Source: Flavobacterium psychrophilum
GTDB lineage: Bacteria > Bacteroidota > Bacteroidia > Flavobacteriales > Flavobacteriaceae
Assembly (NCBI GenBank): GCA_001708385.1
Contig: CP012388.1
Span: forward strand, 496,001 to 560,000
Length of the DNA stretch: 64,000 bases
Direction of reading: 5' to 3'
Shown here: piece after piece, positions 1 to 8,935 of the stretch
Layout: each line of letters opens with the position of its first letter
Position numbering within the stretch: position 1 is the first letter of the stretch
Program-made: the position numbers and the translations under genes
The notes under the pieces: model-generated
Database searches by the model: none
Told to the model about the DNA's origin: nothing
Seen by the model: only the letters and a program-made list of their open reading frames with translations

Positions 1-2
1 TT

Positions 3-938
3 AATGACTATGATGGGATATTAACATTTGCTAACTGTAATTTTAAAGAAGGATATGAAGTAAATGCTCAAGACACTATCTTCAAAGGCAAAATTCGTTT
101 CAGAACTTGTCATTTTAAAGGCAATGTAAACTTCAGGAATACTACATTTAATGAACTTGCTGACTTTTGGCGATGTACATTCTACAACAAAACCATATTC
201 TATAAAACAGATTTTAAAAATATTGTAGTATTTTCTGCAGTAATATTTAAAGAAAATGTTCTTTTCACATATTCATTAATCGATAAGCTATTACTGCTTC
301 GAGGTGCAAAAATGCAAAAGGGATTAGATTTGTCTTTGGCAATAATTACTGGTAAATTAGGTCTGTTCGATTTTAATCTAAACGATTATAAAACTACAAT
401 CACGTCTACAGAAGAACAATATGAAACCTTCGTTTCAGAAACTGCCAACATACCGGTAAAAAATAAAAGAGAAACGTTCAGAATCCTCAAAGACAATCTC
501 GAATCTCAGAAAAATTTAGCAGAATCATTAAAATTTAAAGCAATAGAAAAAGACATTCTTTCACATGAATTAAAACATGAAACTTTTAGCGCATCCATTT
601 TTTTGGACAGAGCAAATTTGTTTTTTAATTGGTTATCTAATAACCATGGAAATTCTTATGGCAGAGCATTCTTATTCATCTTAGGATTTGGATTGTTTTT
701 CTTCTATTTTTCATTAATATCATTAGATTTATTTTCTTTTACATTAGACTATAAAGAATGGGCTTTTAATGAGAGTTTTAGATATTATATGGAATTTTTG
801 AACCCTATCCATAAATTTGACTATCTAGGAGAAGACATCACGCTTTCAAAAAGATTTTACGTTTTAGATTTTTTAGGGAAAACGTTTGTAGGCTACGGCA
901 TTTATCAGTTTATCCAAGCATTTAGAAAATATAAATAA
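3..938 (+). CDS. Pentapeptide-repeat membrane protein, 5' end outside window
   Basis: The frame is open from base 3, so this is the C-terminal ~311 residues of a longer protein. An internal ATG at 312 is not a credible start because homologous-looking repeats continue upstream of it. The first ~85 residues show a repeated Phe every five residues (for example FKGKIRFRTCHFKGNVNF), typical of a right-handed pentapeptide beta-helix. A hydrophobic segment (FLFILGFGLFFFYFSLISL) lies at about base 670-730, and a second weaker one may follow near the C-terminus. Its TAA stop overlaps the ATG of hsdR (TAATG), so the two are probably translated together. This suggests the gene is a passenger inside a type I restriction operon whose hsdM/hsdS would lie upstream. 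Its role is unknown; membrane location is inferred. Confidence 0.75.
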   Translation, partial: NDYDGILTFANCNFKEGYEVNAQDTIFKGKIRFRTCHFKGNVNFRNTTFNELADFWRCTFYNKTIFYKTDFKNIVVFSAVIFKENVLFTYSLIDKLLLLRGAKMQKGLDLSLAIITGKLGLFDFNLNDYKTTITSTEEQYETFVSETANIPVKNKRETFRILKDNLESQKNLAESLKFKAIEKDILSHELKHETFSASIFLDRANLFFNWLSNNHGNSYGRAFLFILGFGLFFFYFSLISLDLFSFTLDYKEWAFNESFRYYMEFLNPIHKFDYLGEDITLSKRFYVLDFLGKTFVGYGIYQFIQAFRKYK

Positions 939-3769
939 TGACCAAACAACCGGAATACATATTAGAAGAAAACTTAGTAAACCAGCTTGTAGACTTAGGA
1001 TATAAAAAGGTAATCATTAAAGATGAAGCCGAACTTATAGCTAACCTTAAAACCCAGCTGGAAAAACATAATGCTACTACCCTATCAGATTACGAGTTTA
1101 AGCAGGTATTAAACCACCTTGCTAAAGGCAATATTTTTGAAAAGGCCAAAACTCTGCGCAATAAGGTTGCCTATACTAAAGACGATGGTAATACGGGTTA
1201 TATCGAACTGGTAAACCAACTTCAGTGGTGTCAAAACCAGTATCAGGTTACACACCAAATCACGATGGATGGTATGTATAAAAACCGTTATGATGTTACC
1301 ATACTGGTTAACGGCCTCCCATTGGTTCAGGTAGAACTTAAACGCCGTGGCTTAGAGCTTAAGGAAGCTTTTAACCAAACAGGGCGTTATGAAGGACAAA
1401 GTTACCACAGTGGTAGCGGGTTGTTTGGCTACGTGCAGCTGTTTGTTATCAGCAACGGGGTAAATACTAAGTATTATGCTAATGCACCGCTAAACCAACG
1501 CAGCTTTAAGCAAACTTTCTTTTGGGCAAATCCTGACAATAGCAAAATTACCCAGCTGCAGGATTTCGCCAATGTATTCTTAGAGCCGTGCCAACTCAGT
1601 AAAATGATAACCAAGTACATTGTACTTAATGAGTCGGCTAAGATATTAATGGCCTTGCGCCCCTATCAGTACTATGCTGTAGAGGCTATTGTAGAGCGTG
1701 TAAAGACGACTACTAAATTTGGTTATATATGGCATACCACCGGCTCAGGTAAAACACTTACCTCTTTTAAAGCCAGCCAAATACTCACTAACCTCGATGA
1801 GGTACATAAAGTAGTATTTGTTGTAGACCGCAAAGACCTGGACTATCAAACCATAAAAGAGTTTAACTCCTTTAGCGATGGCAGTGTAGATGGTACGACA
1901 AATACAAGCGCACTGGTAAAGCAATTTGGTAATGATACCAAGCTTATAGTTACAACCATACAAAAACTAAACACAGCGGTACTTAAAGAACGTCATTTAA
2001 CCCATATGGATAAGCTGAAGGATAAGCGCATAGTGTTTATTTTCGACGAATGCCACCGTAGCCAGTTTGGCGATACCCATAAGCGTATTAAAGAGTATTT
2101 CACCAATGCTCAGATGTTCGGGTTTACCGGTACACCAATATTTGCACCAAACGCCGCTAAGAATGACCACGGTAAACGCACGACCAAAGACCTTTTTGAA
2201 GACTGCCTTCACAAGTATGTTATTACCGATGCCATTCGTGACCAAAATGTACTGAAGTTTAGCATTGAATATATAAGCACCTTTAAAGGAAAAGAAGGTG
2301 TTGAAGATATTAACGTAGATGACATTGACCGCGCTGAGGTTATGGAAGCCCCAGAGCGGCTTAATGCTGTTGCCGATTATATAATAGCCAACCACAGCCG
2401 CAAAACGCATAACAGGGCATTTACGTCGATATTTTGTGTTCAGGATGTAAATTCGCTTACCCGCTATTACGACCTGCTAAAAAAGAAAAAAGATGAAGGC
2501 AAACACAATTTAAAGATTGCGACCATATTTTCTTATGAGGCGAATCCCGATATAGATGATAGCGATGCAAATGGCTTTGTAGAAGAAGAAAGTCTTTCAT
2601 TTTTAGGCGAACCCGAAACACGTTACGGCATACACCCGCGTGAAAAGTTAGAAAGCTACATAGCCGATTATAACGGTATGTTCAGTACCAACTATAGTAC
2701 TAATGAATTTTACCAGTATTACAACGACATTGCAAAACGCGTAAAAGCCAAACAGGTAGATATATTGCTTGTGGTAAATATGTTCCTTACCGGGTTTGAC
2801 AGCAAAATACTTAACACCATTTATGTAGATAAAAACCTGAAATACCACGGGCTTATACAGGCGTATTCGCGTACTAACCGTATTTTAAACGAAGTTAAAT
2901 CACAGGGTAATGTAGTTTGTTTCCGTAATCTAAAAGAAGCCACAGATAAAGCCATAGAGCTTTTTGCAAATAAAGATGCTGTTGAAGTAATATTACTTAA
3001 GCCATATGAGAACTATGTGGATAGTTTTGAGAAAGCCGTAGAAAAGCTTTTAGCAATAGCCCCAACGGTTGACAGCATTAATAACTTACCAAGCGAAGAG
3101 CAGGTACTAGAATTTGTTACCGCATTCAGGGAACTAATGCGTATTAAGAACGTTCTAAACACTTTTACAGAATTTACCTTTGATGATTTGCCTATCACTG
3201 AGCAGGATTTTGAAGACTACAAAAGCAAATATCTTGACATTAGGGATACAGTTAAGAATGAAAAGGAAAAAGTATCTATACTAAATGATATTGATTTTGA
3301 GCTGGAATTAATTCACCGCGATGAAATCAATGTGGTATATATCCTTAACCTATTGGTTAAACTCAAAGAAACAACCAGTAAAGCCGAACGCGAAAAGCAG
3401 GAAAAGGTTATCAGTGACATTATGGCTTCAGATATTCAGCTAAGGAGCAAGAAAGAACTTATTGAAAAGTTCATACTTCAAAACCTGCCAAATATTGAGG
3501 ACACCTCTAACCTTACAGATGAATTTGAAAGTTATTGGAATTTAGAAAAGCTCAGAGCTATTGAACATTTGGCTACAAATGAGAACCTCAGCTTTGACAG
3601 ATTGCAGGTTTTGGTAGGCCGATACCTGTTTACGCAAAAAGCCCCTCTAAGGGAAGATATTATTGAAGTAATGAACGAACGCCCCGGACTTAAAGACCGT
3701 GCCACTGTTACGCAGCGGGTGCTAGATAAAATTGTAGATTTTGTAGAAACCTTTATAGATGGGATGTAA
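938..3769 (+). CDS. hsdR: Type I restriction enzyme, R (endonuclease/translocase) subunit HsdR
   Basis: This 943-aa protein has the normal HsdR layout. An N-terminal nuclease domain comes first, with the PD-(D/E)xK core visible as D...VELKRR around residues 118-142. A superfamily 2 helicase motor follows: Walker A TTGSGKT near residue 269, DECH at 370, TGTP near 397, and a C-terminal helicase lobe with FLTGFDSK and QAYSRTNR near 615-650. A helical C-terminal region would contact the methylase core. In known systems HsdR translocates DNA and cuts distant from an unmethylated target bound by HsdM2S. The methylase and specificity genes are not in the window and are expected to the left. Start is fixed by the TAATG overlap with the preceding gene. 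All motifs are intact, so the subunit looks functional. Confidence 0.95.
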   Translation: MTKQPEYILEENLVNQLVDLGYKKVIIKDEAELIANLKTQLEKHNATTLSDYEFKQVLNHLAKGNIFEKAKTLRNKVAYTKDDGNTGYIELVNQLQWCQNQYQVTHQITMDGMYKNRYDVTILVNGLPLVQVELKRRGLELKEAFNQTGRYEGQSYHSGSGLFGYVQLFVISNGVNTKYYANAPLNQRSFKQTFFWANPDNSKITQLQDFANVFLEPCQLSKMITKYIVLNESAKILMALRPYQYYAVEAIVERVKTTTKFGYIWHTTGSGKTLTSFKASQILTNLDEVHKVVFVVDRKDLDYQTIKEFNSFSDGSVDGTTNTSALVKQFGNDTKLIVTTIQKLNTAVLKERHLTHMDKLKDKRIVFIFDECHRSQFGDTHKRIKEYFTNAQMFGFTGTPIFAPNAAKNDHGKRTTKDLFEDCLHKYVITDAIRDQNVLKFSIEYISTFKGKEGVEDINVDDIDRAEVMEAPERLNAVADYIIANHSRKTHNRAFTSIFCVQDVNSLTRYYDLLKKKKDEGKHNLKIATIFSYEANPDIDDSDANGFVEEESLSFLGEPETRYGIHPREKLESYIADYNGMFSTNYSTNEFYQYYNDIAKRVKAKQVDILLVVNMFLTGFDSKILNTIYVDKNLKYHGLIQAYSRTNRILNEVKSQGNVVCFRNLKEATDKAIELFANKDAVEVILLKPYENYVDSFEKAVEKLLAIAPTVDSINNLPSEEQVLEFVTAFRELMRIKNVLNTFTEFTFDDLPITEQDFEDYKSKYLDIRDTVKNEKEKVSILNDIDFELELIHRDEINVVYILNLLVKLKETTSKAEREKQEKVISDIMASDIQLRSKKELIEKFILQNLPNIEDTSNLTDEFESYWNLEKLRAIEHLATNENLSFDRLQVLVGRYLFTQKAPLREDIIEVMNERPGLKDRATVTQRVLDKIVDFVETFIDGM

Positions 3770-3803
3770 ATGAGTTTTTTAAATTTAACCAACTAACATA
3801 AGT

Positions 3804-4451
3804 ATGAATAGAGTAGAACAAATACTTAAATCAATTGTAAAAGACAAGAGCTTAGTAAAATGGCATAATAACTGGGGCTATTACATACAAGTTCCTTTTG
3901 CTGAAATAAATATGATAGGTTTAATCGATAAAAGCAATCATTATGAATTAACTTTATATTTTGGAGATACACAAAGTCAAAGCCGTGCTTTTTATGCCAC
4001 AAATCCTAAAATTGAACGTCTTTCAAAAGATTTGTCAGTACATGGAAACTTTCATTTTTCAAGTGCTTTTGGTAAAGGATTAATTTGGTTTGAAAGTGAT
4101 ATTAATCCAAAAGATTACATTAATTTTTGGAGAGGAAACACACAGTTATTACATCGACATAACGTTAGTGATGCAAGAAAATTGATTACTCAACTCAAAA
4201 AAGATGGAGTAATAAAACTAAGTAGTAATAAGACCAATGAATTAAATAATAATATATATCATAAAAATTATTCAGTTTTAAATATTAATGCTGGATTAGG
4301 TATAATTTATAAAATACCAAAAACCAAAATAGAAAACGGTAGCCTTTCGGAATTAAGAAAGCTATTGATTACTAAAATAAATGAGGGGCTAAGCATTATT
4401 GATAAGGATGCAAACAAATTTTTAAATGAAGGCGACCCAATAGGGTTATAA
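3804..4451 (+). CDS. Hypothetical protein, 215 aa
   Basis: I do not recognise this soluble 215-aa protein. It has no signal peptide and no membrane segment. The N-terminal ~130 residues alternate hydrophobic and charged positions with many aromatics (WHNNWGYYIQVPF, FHFSSAFGKGLIWFES), suggesting a beta-rich fold. The C-terminal third is Lys/Asn-rich and helical. It begins 34 bases after hsdR on the same strand and ends 10 bases before the next gene, so it is probably co-transcribed with hsdR and the following membrane protein. A role in the restriction/defence cluster is only suggested by position. Very AT-rich codon use fits the rest of the island rather than the metal or PUL regions. Confidence 0.7.
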   Translation: MNRVEQILKSIVKDKSLVKWHNNWGYYIQVPFAEINMIGLIDKSNHYELTLYFGDTQSQSRAFYATNPKIERLSKDLSVHGNFHFSSAFGKGLIWFESDINPKDYINFWRGNTQLLHRHNVSDARKLITQLKKDGVIKLSSNKTNELNNNIYHKNYSVLNINAGLGIIYKIPKTKIENGSLSELRKLLITKINEGLSIIDKDANKFLNEGDPIGL

Positions 4452-4461
4452 AACATATAAT

Positions 4462-5109
4462 ATGAAAGTTGAGGAACTAAAAAAATATAAGGATAGTTTA
4501 TATACATCGCTATCAAGAGATTTAGATGCTTTTGAAAAAAACTTTATTTTAATCGCTTCAGGATTACTTGCATTTTCTATCACCTTTATTAAGGATATTG
4601 TAAAAATAGAAGGTGCACTCTGCCTATGTTTATTATTTTTAGGATGGCTGTTTATTTTAGCAGCTGTTGGAGTAATGATGTATGCATTTTTATCTTCTGT
4701 TAATGGCAGTAACAAATTATGGAAAATAACTGATGATTTTATCATTGCCAATACTTTATATAATCCAACAACGCCTTTAACAATTAATCAGGCAACGACT
4801 ATTAAGAATGATATTAATAAAGAGTTTTATAAAATAAAAAATAGGCTAAAATGGATAAGAGCTATTGCTGTGGCTTTATTCTTAATTGGAGTCTTCTCAT
4901 TTGGAGCTTTTGTAAGCATAAATCTTTATAAAGAGAATAATCCAAACAAAACAAAATCAACTGATAAGTCAAAAAGTAAAACAGAAATTATTGTTGAGAA
5001 AGCTACAATAACTACTTCTGACAGTGTAATAATAAAAAATCCTATAGTACAACCTCAAGTACAAACGTCATCGCAACCTAATCGTTCAAATGCTAATTCT
5101 ACTCGATAA
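4462..5109 (+). CDS. Membrane protein, about 3 TM segments, unknown function
   Basis: A 215-aa protein with hydrophobic segments at about residues 28-48, 53-76 and 132-155. The pattern is a short cytoplasmic-looking N-terminus, a helical hairpin, an ~55-residue polar stretch, a third helix and a low-complexity Ser/Thr/Lys tail of ~55 residues. It lacks a signal peptide and any enzymatic motif. The start ATG lies 10 bases after the preceding stop, indicating an operon with 3804-4451 and hsdR. The architecture resembles small membrane-effector proteins found in defence islands, but I cannot assign a family and this is inference. A similar-sized 3-segment protein of different sequence sits at 13155-13763. 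Confidence 0.7.
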   Translation: MKVEELKKYKDSLYTSLSRDLDAFEKNFILIASGLLAFSITFIKDIVKIEGALCLCLLFLGWLFILAAVGVMMYAFLSSVNGSNKLWKITDDFIIANTLYNPTTPLTINQATTIKNDINKEFYKIKNRLKWIRAIAVALFLIGVFSFGAFVSINLYKENNPNKTKSTDKSKSKTEIIVEKATITTSDSVIIKNPIVQPQVQTSSQPNRSNANSTR

Positions 5110-5159
5110 TAATTTTATTAAATAATAACTAGGGTTATGTTTGTTAGTCATTGCTAAAT

Positions 5160-6866
5160 ATGGAAAAACCGTTTATAGAAATAGATGCCGATAATATTAT
5201 ATTGCATCCACAAGAGGCACATCCTATTGAGGGGTTTAAATTTTCTGTAAATGAAGAAACAGGGAAACAATTCCCTTATTGCTGTGAAACTCATACCACT
5301 GTATATAATAGGGCTTTAAAATGGTTTGATAGGTTTCCTAATTGCTGTGAAGGACACCGGAAATTTGCAACAAAACCTTTCTTCAGAAAATCAATTTACA
5401 ATGGTGTAGCGGAGCGTATAATCAATCAATGTTCTTACACTATGACAATGATTGAAAACCGTATAAATAATGAAGATTGGTATGAAGATATAACCGACTA
5501 TCTTGAGTACAATATAAAATGTTTCGGCCAACCGGCAGCAGGGCTACATATCTACATTGATTATGTTTCTGCAAACATCAACAACGATAAGATAATTTCA
5601 GATATTAGTAAACAGGAAAAGTTACAGCAATATTTAGACACATACTTTAACCCGGAAGAAAAAAAACAAAAGGAAAAAACAGACTTCAACGTTCTTTACG
5701 AAACATACCAAAAGTGGCTAAAGATATTTCCCTTTGAAATAAGCTTTTTTACTCATTTGAAACCTCAGTTTGAAAAGACAATTCCTTTTTTACGTGGAGA
5801 AGGAAAAACGAACCGTTATACTGGGTTAACGATTTTTAAACCACATACCAAGCGAAGTCTTATAGATACATTAATAGAACTAACAAATACAATAATAAGT
5901 CAGCTTAATACCCACTATTTATATAACAAAGGTGCTTTAAACGAACCCGAACGGATTAGGTTGGAACTAACTCTTAGTAAACGTAAATTAAAGCTAAGCA
6001 AAGGCTATATTAATAAATCGGCTACAGAAGAACAACGCTATCGTAAAATATTAAAAGAATGGCTTTCTGACGAAAAGAAATTCATTGACGAAATAACACT
6101 TCAGTTAAAAGCAATGCCTGTAAATACTCTACAAATTGAGGATTCAAAAGCTAATATTAGTAATGATGAAATTATCAACTGGTTAGAGCTTTTCGACGAA
6201 ATTAAGCCTGAAGAGCCTATTAAACCCAATGCTTATAAAACATCAACGTATGAGCAAAAGGGAAATTATTTTTCAGAAGCATCATTTAATTTGACTTTGC
6301 AATATCTTACTGATTTCAAGAAACAAACATCATTCTTATCTAAGGCAAGAAAACTGCAATACATTGATGCGCTAAACTTAGCGAAGCCAAGTATTAGCTA
6401 TTTAGAAAGTCCGCATTTCAATCAGGTTACATTCAATGCCCAAAGCAATTATTACGAATTTATACAAGAATATAAAAAGTCTTTAACCAATCCTGAAGAA
6501 GATAATAATAAGAATGCCACTTGTATTATCAATGCAGAAGAAAGCAAAACTTTACTTTTAATCAAAAGCCATATTGAAGCTATAGATAATAATGGTTGGC
6601 AGTACTCATTTCAAAATGAAAATGATTACAAGACATTTACATCCCTTTTAACAGCTTATTTTGAGCAAATCGAATATACATTACCTGTTGAGGCTATAAG
6701 GCTTAAAAGAGGCTGTAAAACTAGATTAGCGAAGGCTTTTCACGGAATATTAAAGGAACTTGGCAATAAGGATAAGCTAAATCAGGAAACGGAGTATTTT
6801 GATATTATCAGAAAGCTAAATCATTTTGAAAAAGAAAAAGATTTATACAAAGCCATCACAAGATAA
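5160..6866 (+). CDS. Hypothetical protein of mobile-element cassette, 568 aa
   Basis: A 568-aa soluble protein. I chose ATG 5160 rather than the in-frame TTG at 5151, which adds only three residues. A TAnnTTTG -7 element (TATGTTTG at 5136-5143) sits just upstream, so it may start a transcription unit separate from hsdR. The N-terminus has paired cysteines (PYCCETHT, PNCCEGHRKF) that could bind metal. The middle and C-terminal parts are mostly helical, ending in a basic segment (RLKRGCKTRLAKAFHGIL). I do not recognise a named domain. It lies immediately upstream of the excisionase-like gene and primase, separated by a repeat-containing ~100-base gap, so it is probably a cargo or maintenance gene of a Bacteroidota integrative element. 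Confidence 0.75.
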   Translation: MEKPFIEIDADNIILHPQEAHPIEGFKFSVNEETGKQFPYCCETHTTVYNRALKWFDRFPNCCEGHRKFATKPFFRKSIYNGVAERIINQCSYTMTMIENRINNEDWYEDITDYLEYNIKCFGQPAAGLHIYIDYVSANINNDKIISDISKQEKLQQYLDTYFNPEEKKQKEKTDFNVLYETYQKWLKIFPFEISFFTHLKPQFEKTIPFLRGEGKTNRYTGLTIFKPHTKRSLIDTLIELTNTIISQLNTHYLYNKGALNEPERIRLELTLSKRKLKLSKGYINKSATEEQRYRKILKEWLSDEKKFIDEITLQLKAMPVNTLQIEDSKANISNDEIINWLELFDEIKPEEPIKPNAYKTSTYEQKGNYFSEASFNLTLQYLTDFKKQTSFLSKARKLQYIDALNLAKPSISYLESPHFNQVTFNAQSNYYEFIQEYKKSLTNPEEDNNKNATCIINAEESKTLLLIKSHIEAIDNNGWQYSFQNENDYKTFTSLLTAYFEQIEYTLPVEAIRLKRGCKTRLAKAFHGILKELGNKDKLNQETEYFDIIRKLNHFEKEKDLYKAITR

Positions 6867-6894
6867 ATCCAAATAAAAAGTAATAAAAAGGGTA

Positions 6895-6930
6895 ACCCAT
6901 AAAACCCACCTTTTTACCCATAAAACCCAC
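6895..6930 (+). repeat. Pair of 15-bp direct repeats upstream of HTH/primase genes
   Basis: The 15-mer ACCCATAAAACCCAC occurs at 6895-6909 and again at 6916-6930, exactly, with a 21-base period (two helical turns). It lies in the 103-base gap before the HTH gene and primase. Such phased repeats are typical of regulator binding sites or replication iterons. Which protein binds is inference; the neighbouring HTH protein is the obvious candidate. Confidence 0.6.
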
Positions 6931-6938
6931 ACCTACTA

Positions 6939-6967
6939 TTGCAGTACATAATTCAAAAATACTGCAA
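6939..6967. promoter_or_regulatory. Inverted repeat abutting HTH gene start
   Basis: TTGCAGTA at 6939-6946 is mirrored exactly by TACTGCAA at 6960-6967, with 13 bases between. The right arm ends two bases before the ATG at 6970. A protein bound here would cover the start codon region, so an autoregulatory operator is plausible. An mRNA hairpin that blocks ribosome access is an alternative. Confidence 0.4.
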
Positions 6968-6969
6968 AA

Positions 6970-7323
6970 ATGGAACAGGTTTTAACCTTTGAACAATTAC
7001 CCAAAGCGGTAACGATGCTAACCCAACAAGTTAGCGAACTAAAACAACTATTGCTGGAGAGCCGCCAGCTAAATACTTCCATCTCCCAACCCGAGCAGCT
7101 TTTAAACATTCAGCAGGCAGCAGAATTCTTAAATCTTACTGTTGCTACAATGTACACGAAAGTAAGCAAAGGTGAACTGCCAGTAATGAAGCGTGGAAAA
7201 CGCCTTTATTTTAGTCAAACTGAATTGCTGGAATATCTTAAGACCGGCCGCAAAAAAAGCTATGCTGAGGTACAGGCTGAAGCTGCCAACTACCTAAAAA
7301 AGAAAGGAGGCTATAATGGCTAA
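6970..7323 (+). CDS. Helix-turn-helix DNA-binding protein, excisionase/HTH_17 type
   Basis: A 117-aa protein. Residues ~1-40 form a probable coiled coil (MLTQQVSELKQLLLES). Residues ~46-97 match the excisionase-like winged helix: LLNIQQAAEFLNLTVATMY, then KVSKGELPVMKRGKRLYF and a final helix SQTELLEYLK. Proteins of this family in Bacteroidota mobile elements bind near attachment sites or act as small transcription regulators. Its end overlaps the primase start by 8 bases, so the two are translationally linked. The direct and inverted repeats immediately upstream are likely targets. Family assignment is firm; whether it acts as excisionase, repressor or replication initiator cannot be read from the sequence. 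Confidence 0.88.
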   Translation: MEQVLTFEQLPKAVTMLTQQVSELKQLLLESRQLNTSISQPEQLLNIQQAAEFLNLTVATMYTKVSKGELPVMKRGKRLYFSQTELLEYLKTGRKKSYAEVQAEAANYLKKKGGYNG

Positions 7324-8935
7324 AACCACCAATACCTCCTTTATTTCTTTGAATAAAACGCAACCCAAAGATAATGAAAAGTTAAGCAAAAGTATTGAAT
7401 TAAACCCTCAATTTGAGCCCTTAAACAATCCGGAAACATTTAAAGACCATGTAAAACTACTAGCAAAGAAACCGGACGTGTTACCTCATTATGAAATTTT
7501 ACAGGAGCTTATTGAGCAGATTGAGCAGCTGGACTTTCATATACTGGCTTTTCCTGAAATTTTAAAATTGCGTGAAAAATTAGTTAATACAAAACCTGAA
7601 AGTGAAGAAGCAGATAACTTACGTAAACGAATTGATAAACACAAGATTAACAATAAGCATTTATTGGTTTTAAGTATTGAAAATTTAATTTCTATTGCTA
7701 CAAGTAACCGATGGGGATTATGTAAAAACAATGATTTTATTTACCTGTATAATAGCACCTACTGGGCTGCTATCGAAGAACCGGTATTTCAAAAGTTTTT
7801 AGGAGAGGCAGCTGAGAAAATGGGTGTAACAAAATTTTCGGCGAGGTTTTACCAATTTAGGGAAAGCCTATTAAAACAGTTCCTTGCAACCGCTTATTTA
7901 CCAAGCCCCAAAACTGATAACAGTAAAGTACTTATTAATCTTCAAAATGGCACATTTGAAATAAGTGGGAATGATTTACAATTACGCCCTTTTAATCACA
8001 ATGATTTTATCACCTATCAACTCCCCTTTGATTATGACCCACAGGCCAAAGCACCCCTGTTTGAGAAGTACTTAAATACCGTCTTGCCCGATATACAACG
8101 TCAAAAAGTATTAGCCGAATACCTGGGTTATGTGTTTATAAAAAATGGCTCAAATGCAGTAAAGGAAGAAAAGGCACTAATCTTATATGGAACTGGAGCA
8201 AATGGCAAATCGGTTTTCTTTGAAGTGGTTAGTGCTTTACTAGGTACTGAAAACACGAGTAATTTTTCATTGCAAAGCTTAACCAATGATAACGGTTATT
8301 TTAGGGCTGCTATTGCTAATAAACTGGTAAACTATGCTAGTGAGATAAATGGTAAGCTGGATGCTGCAATATTCAAACAGTTAACATCCGGCGAACCTGT
8401 TGAAGCCCGACATCCTTATGGCCGTGCATTTCAAATATCACAATACGCAAAATTAATATTCAACTGCAATGAATTACCAAAAGATGTAGAACAAACTAAT
8501 GCGTTCTTTAGAAGGTTTCTAATAATACCTTTTGATGTAACCATACCAACAGAACAACAGGACAAGCAGCTCCATACCAAAATTATCGAAAATGAATTAT
8601 CAGGTGTCTTTAACTGGGTATTAGATGGACTTAACAGACTTTTAGAACAAAAACGATTTTCTGATTGTGATGCGGCGCAAGTTGCTGTTGAACAATATAA
8701 AACGCAATCAGATAGTGTAAAGATGTTTGTTGATGAAAATGGTTTTATCAAAAGTGCAGCCCAGTACAAGCTTATAAAAGAACTGTACCAAGAGTATCGC
8801 TCTTTTTGCAGTGAAGATGGTTTTATCCCTGTCAACAAAAGCAATTTCATTAAAAGATTGTCTGCAATTGAAATATACATAAACCGCATCAATATTGGCA
8901 ATGTAGCTTATATTGAAAGTAAAGCTAATTTCTAA
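7316..8935 (+). CDS. P4/D5-type phage/plasmid helicase-primase protein
   Basis: A 539-aa protein with the D5/P4 family superfamily 3 helicase core. Walker A is GTGANGKS near residue 293. Further SF3-like blocks follow: NYASEINGKLDAAIFKQLTSGEP, then LIFNCNELPKD and FFRRFLIIPF. The N-terminal ~200 residues hold the D5_N-like region; no full archaeo-eukaryotic primase motif is obvious, so priming may come from the next gene or the host. Family members replicate phages, plasmids and integrative elements. It overlaps the HTH gene by 8 bases and its own stop overlaps the next start (TAATG), giving a tightly coupled cassette. Confidence in the family is high; the exact biochemical role is inferred. 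Confidence 0.9.
   Translation: MAKTTNTSFISLNKTQPKDNEKLSKSIELNPQFEPLNNPETFKDHVKLLAKKPDVLPHYEILQELIEQIEQLDFHILAFPEILKLREKLVNTKPESEEADNLRKRIDKHKINNKHLLVLSIENLISIATSNRWGLCKNNDFIYLYNSTYWAAIEEPVFQKFLGEAAEKMGVTKFSARFYQFRESLLKQFLATAYLPSPKTDNSKVLINLQNGTFEISGNDLQLRPFNHNDFITYQLPFDYDPQAKAPLFEKYLNTVLPDIQRQKVLAEYLGYVFIKNGSNAVKEEKALILYGTGANGKSVFFEVVSALLGTENTSNFSLQSLTNDNGYFRAAIANKLVNYASEINGKLDAAIFKQLTSGEPVEARHPYGRAFQISQYAKLIFNCNELPKDVEQTNAFFRRFLIIPFDVTIPTEQQDKQLHTKIIENELSGVFNWVLDGLNRLLEQKRFSDCDAAQVAVEQYKTQSDSVKMFVDENGFIKSAAQYKLIKELYQEYRSFCSEDGFIPVNKSNFIKRLSAIEIYINRINIGNVAYIESKANF

Noticed and set aside
1997..2410. Long open frame on the minus strand inside hsdR
   Set aside because: It lies opposite an intact, motif-rich HsdR helicase region and its translation has no domain character.
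6895..6930. CRISPR-like repeats
   Set aside because: Only two copies with a six-base gap between them; no spacer array anywhere in the window.
8431..8901. 156-codon open frame antisense to the helicase-primase
   Set aside because: Antisense to a conserved gene, with composition expected from mirrored codons.
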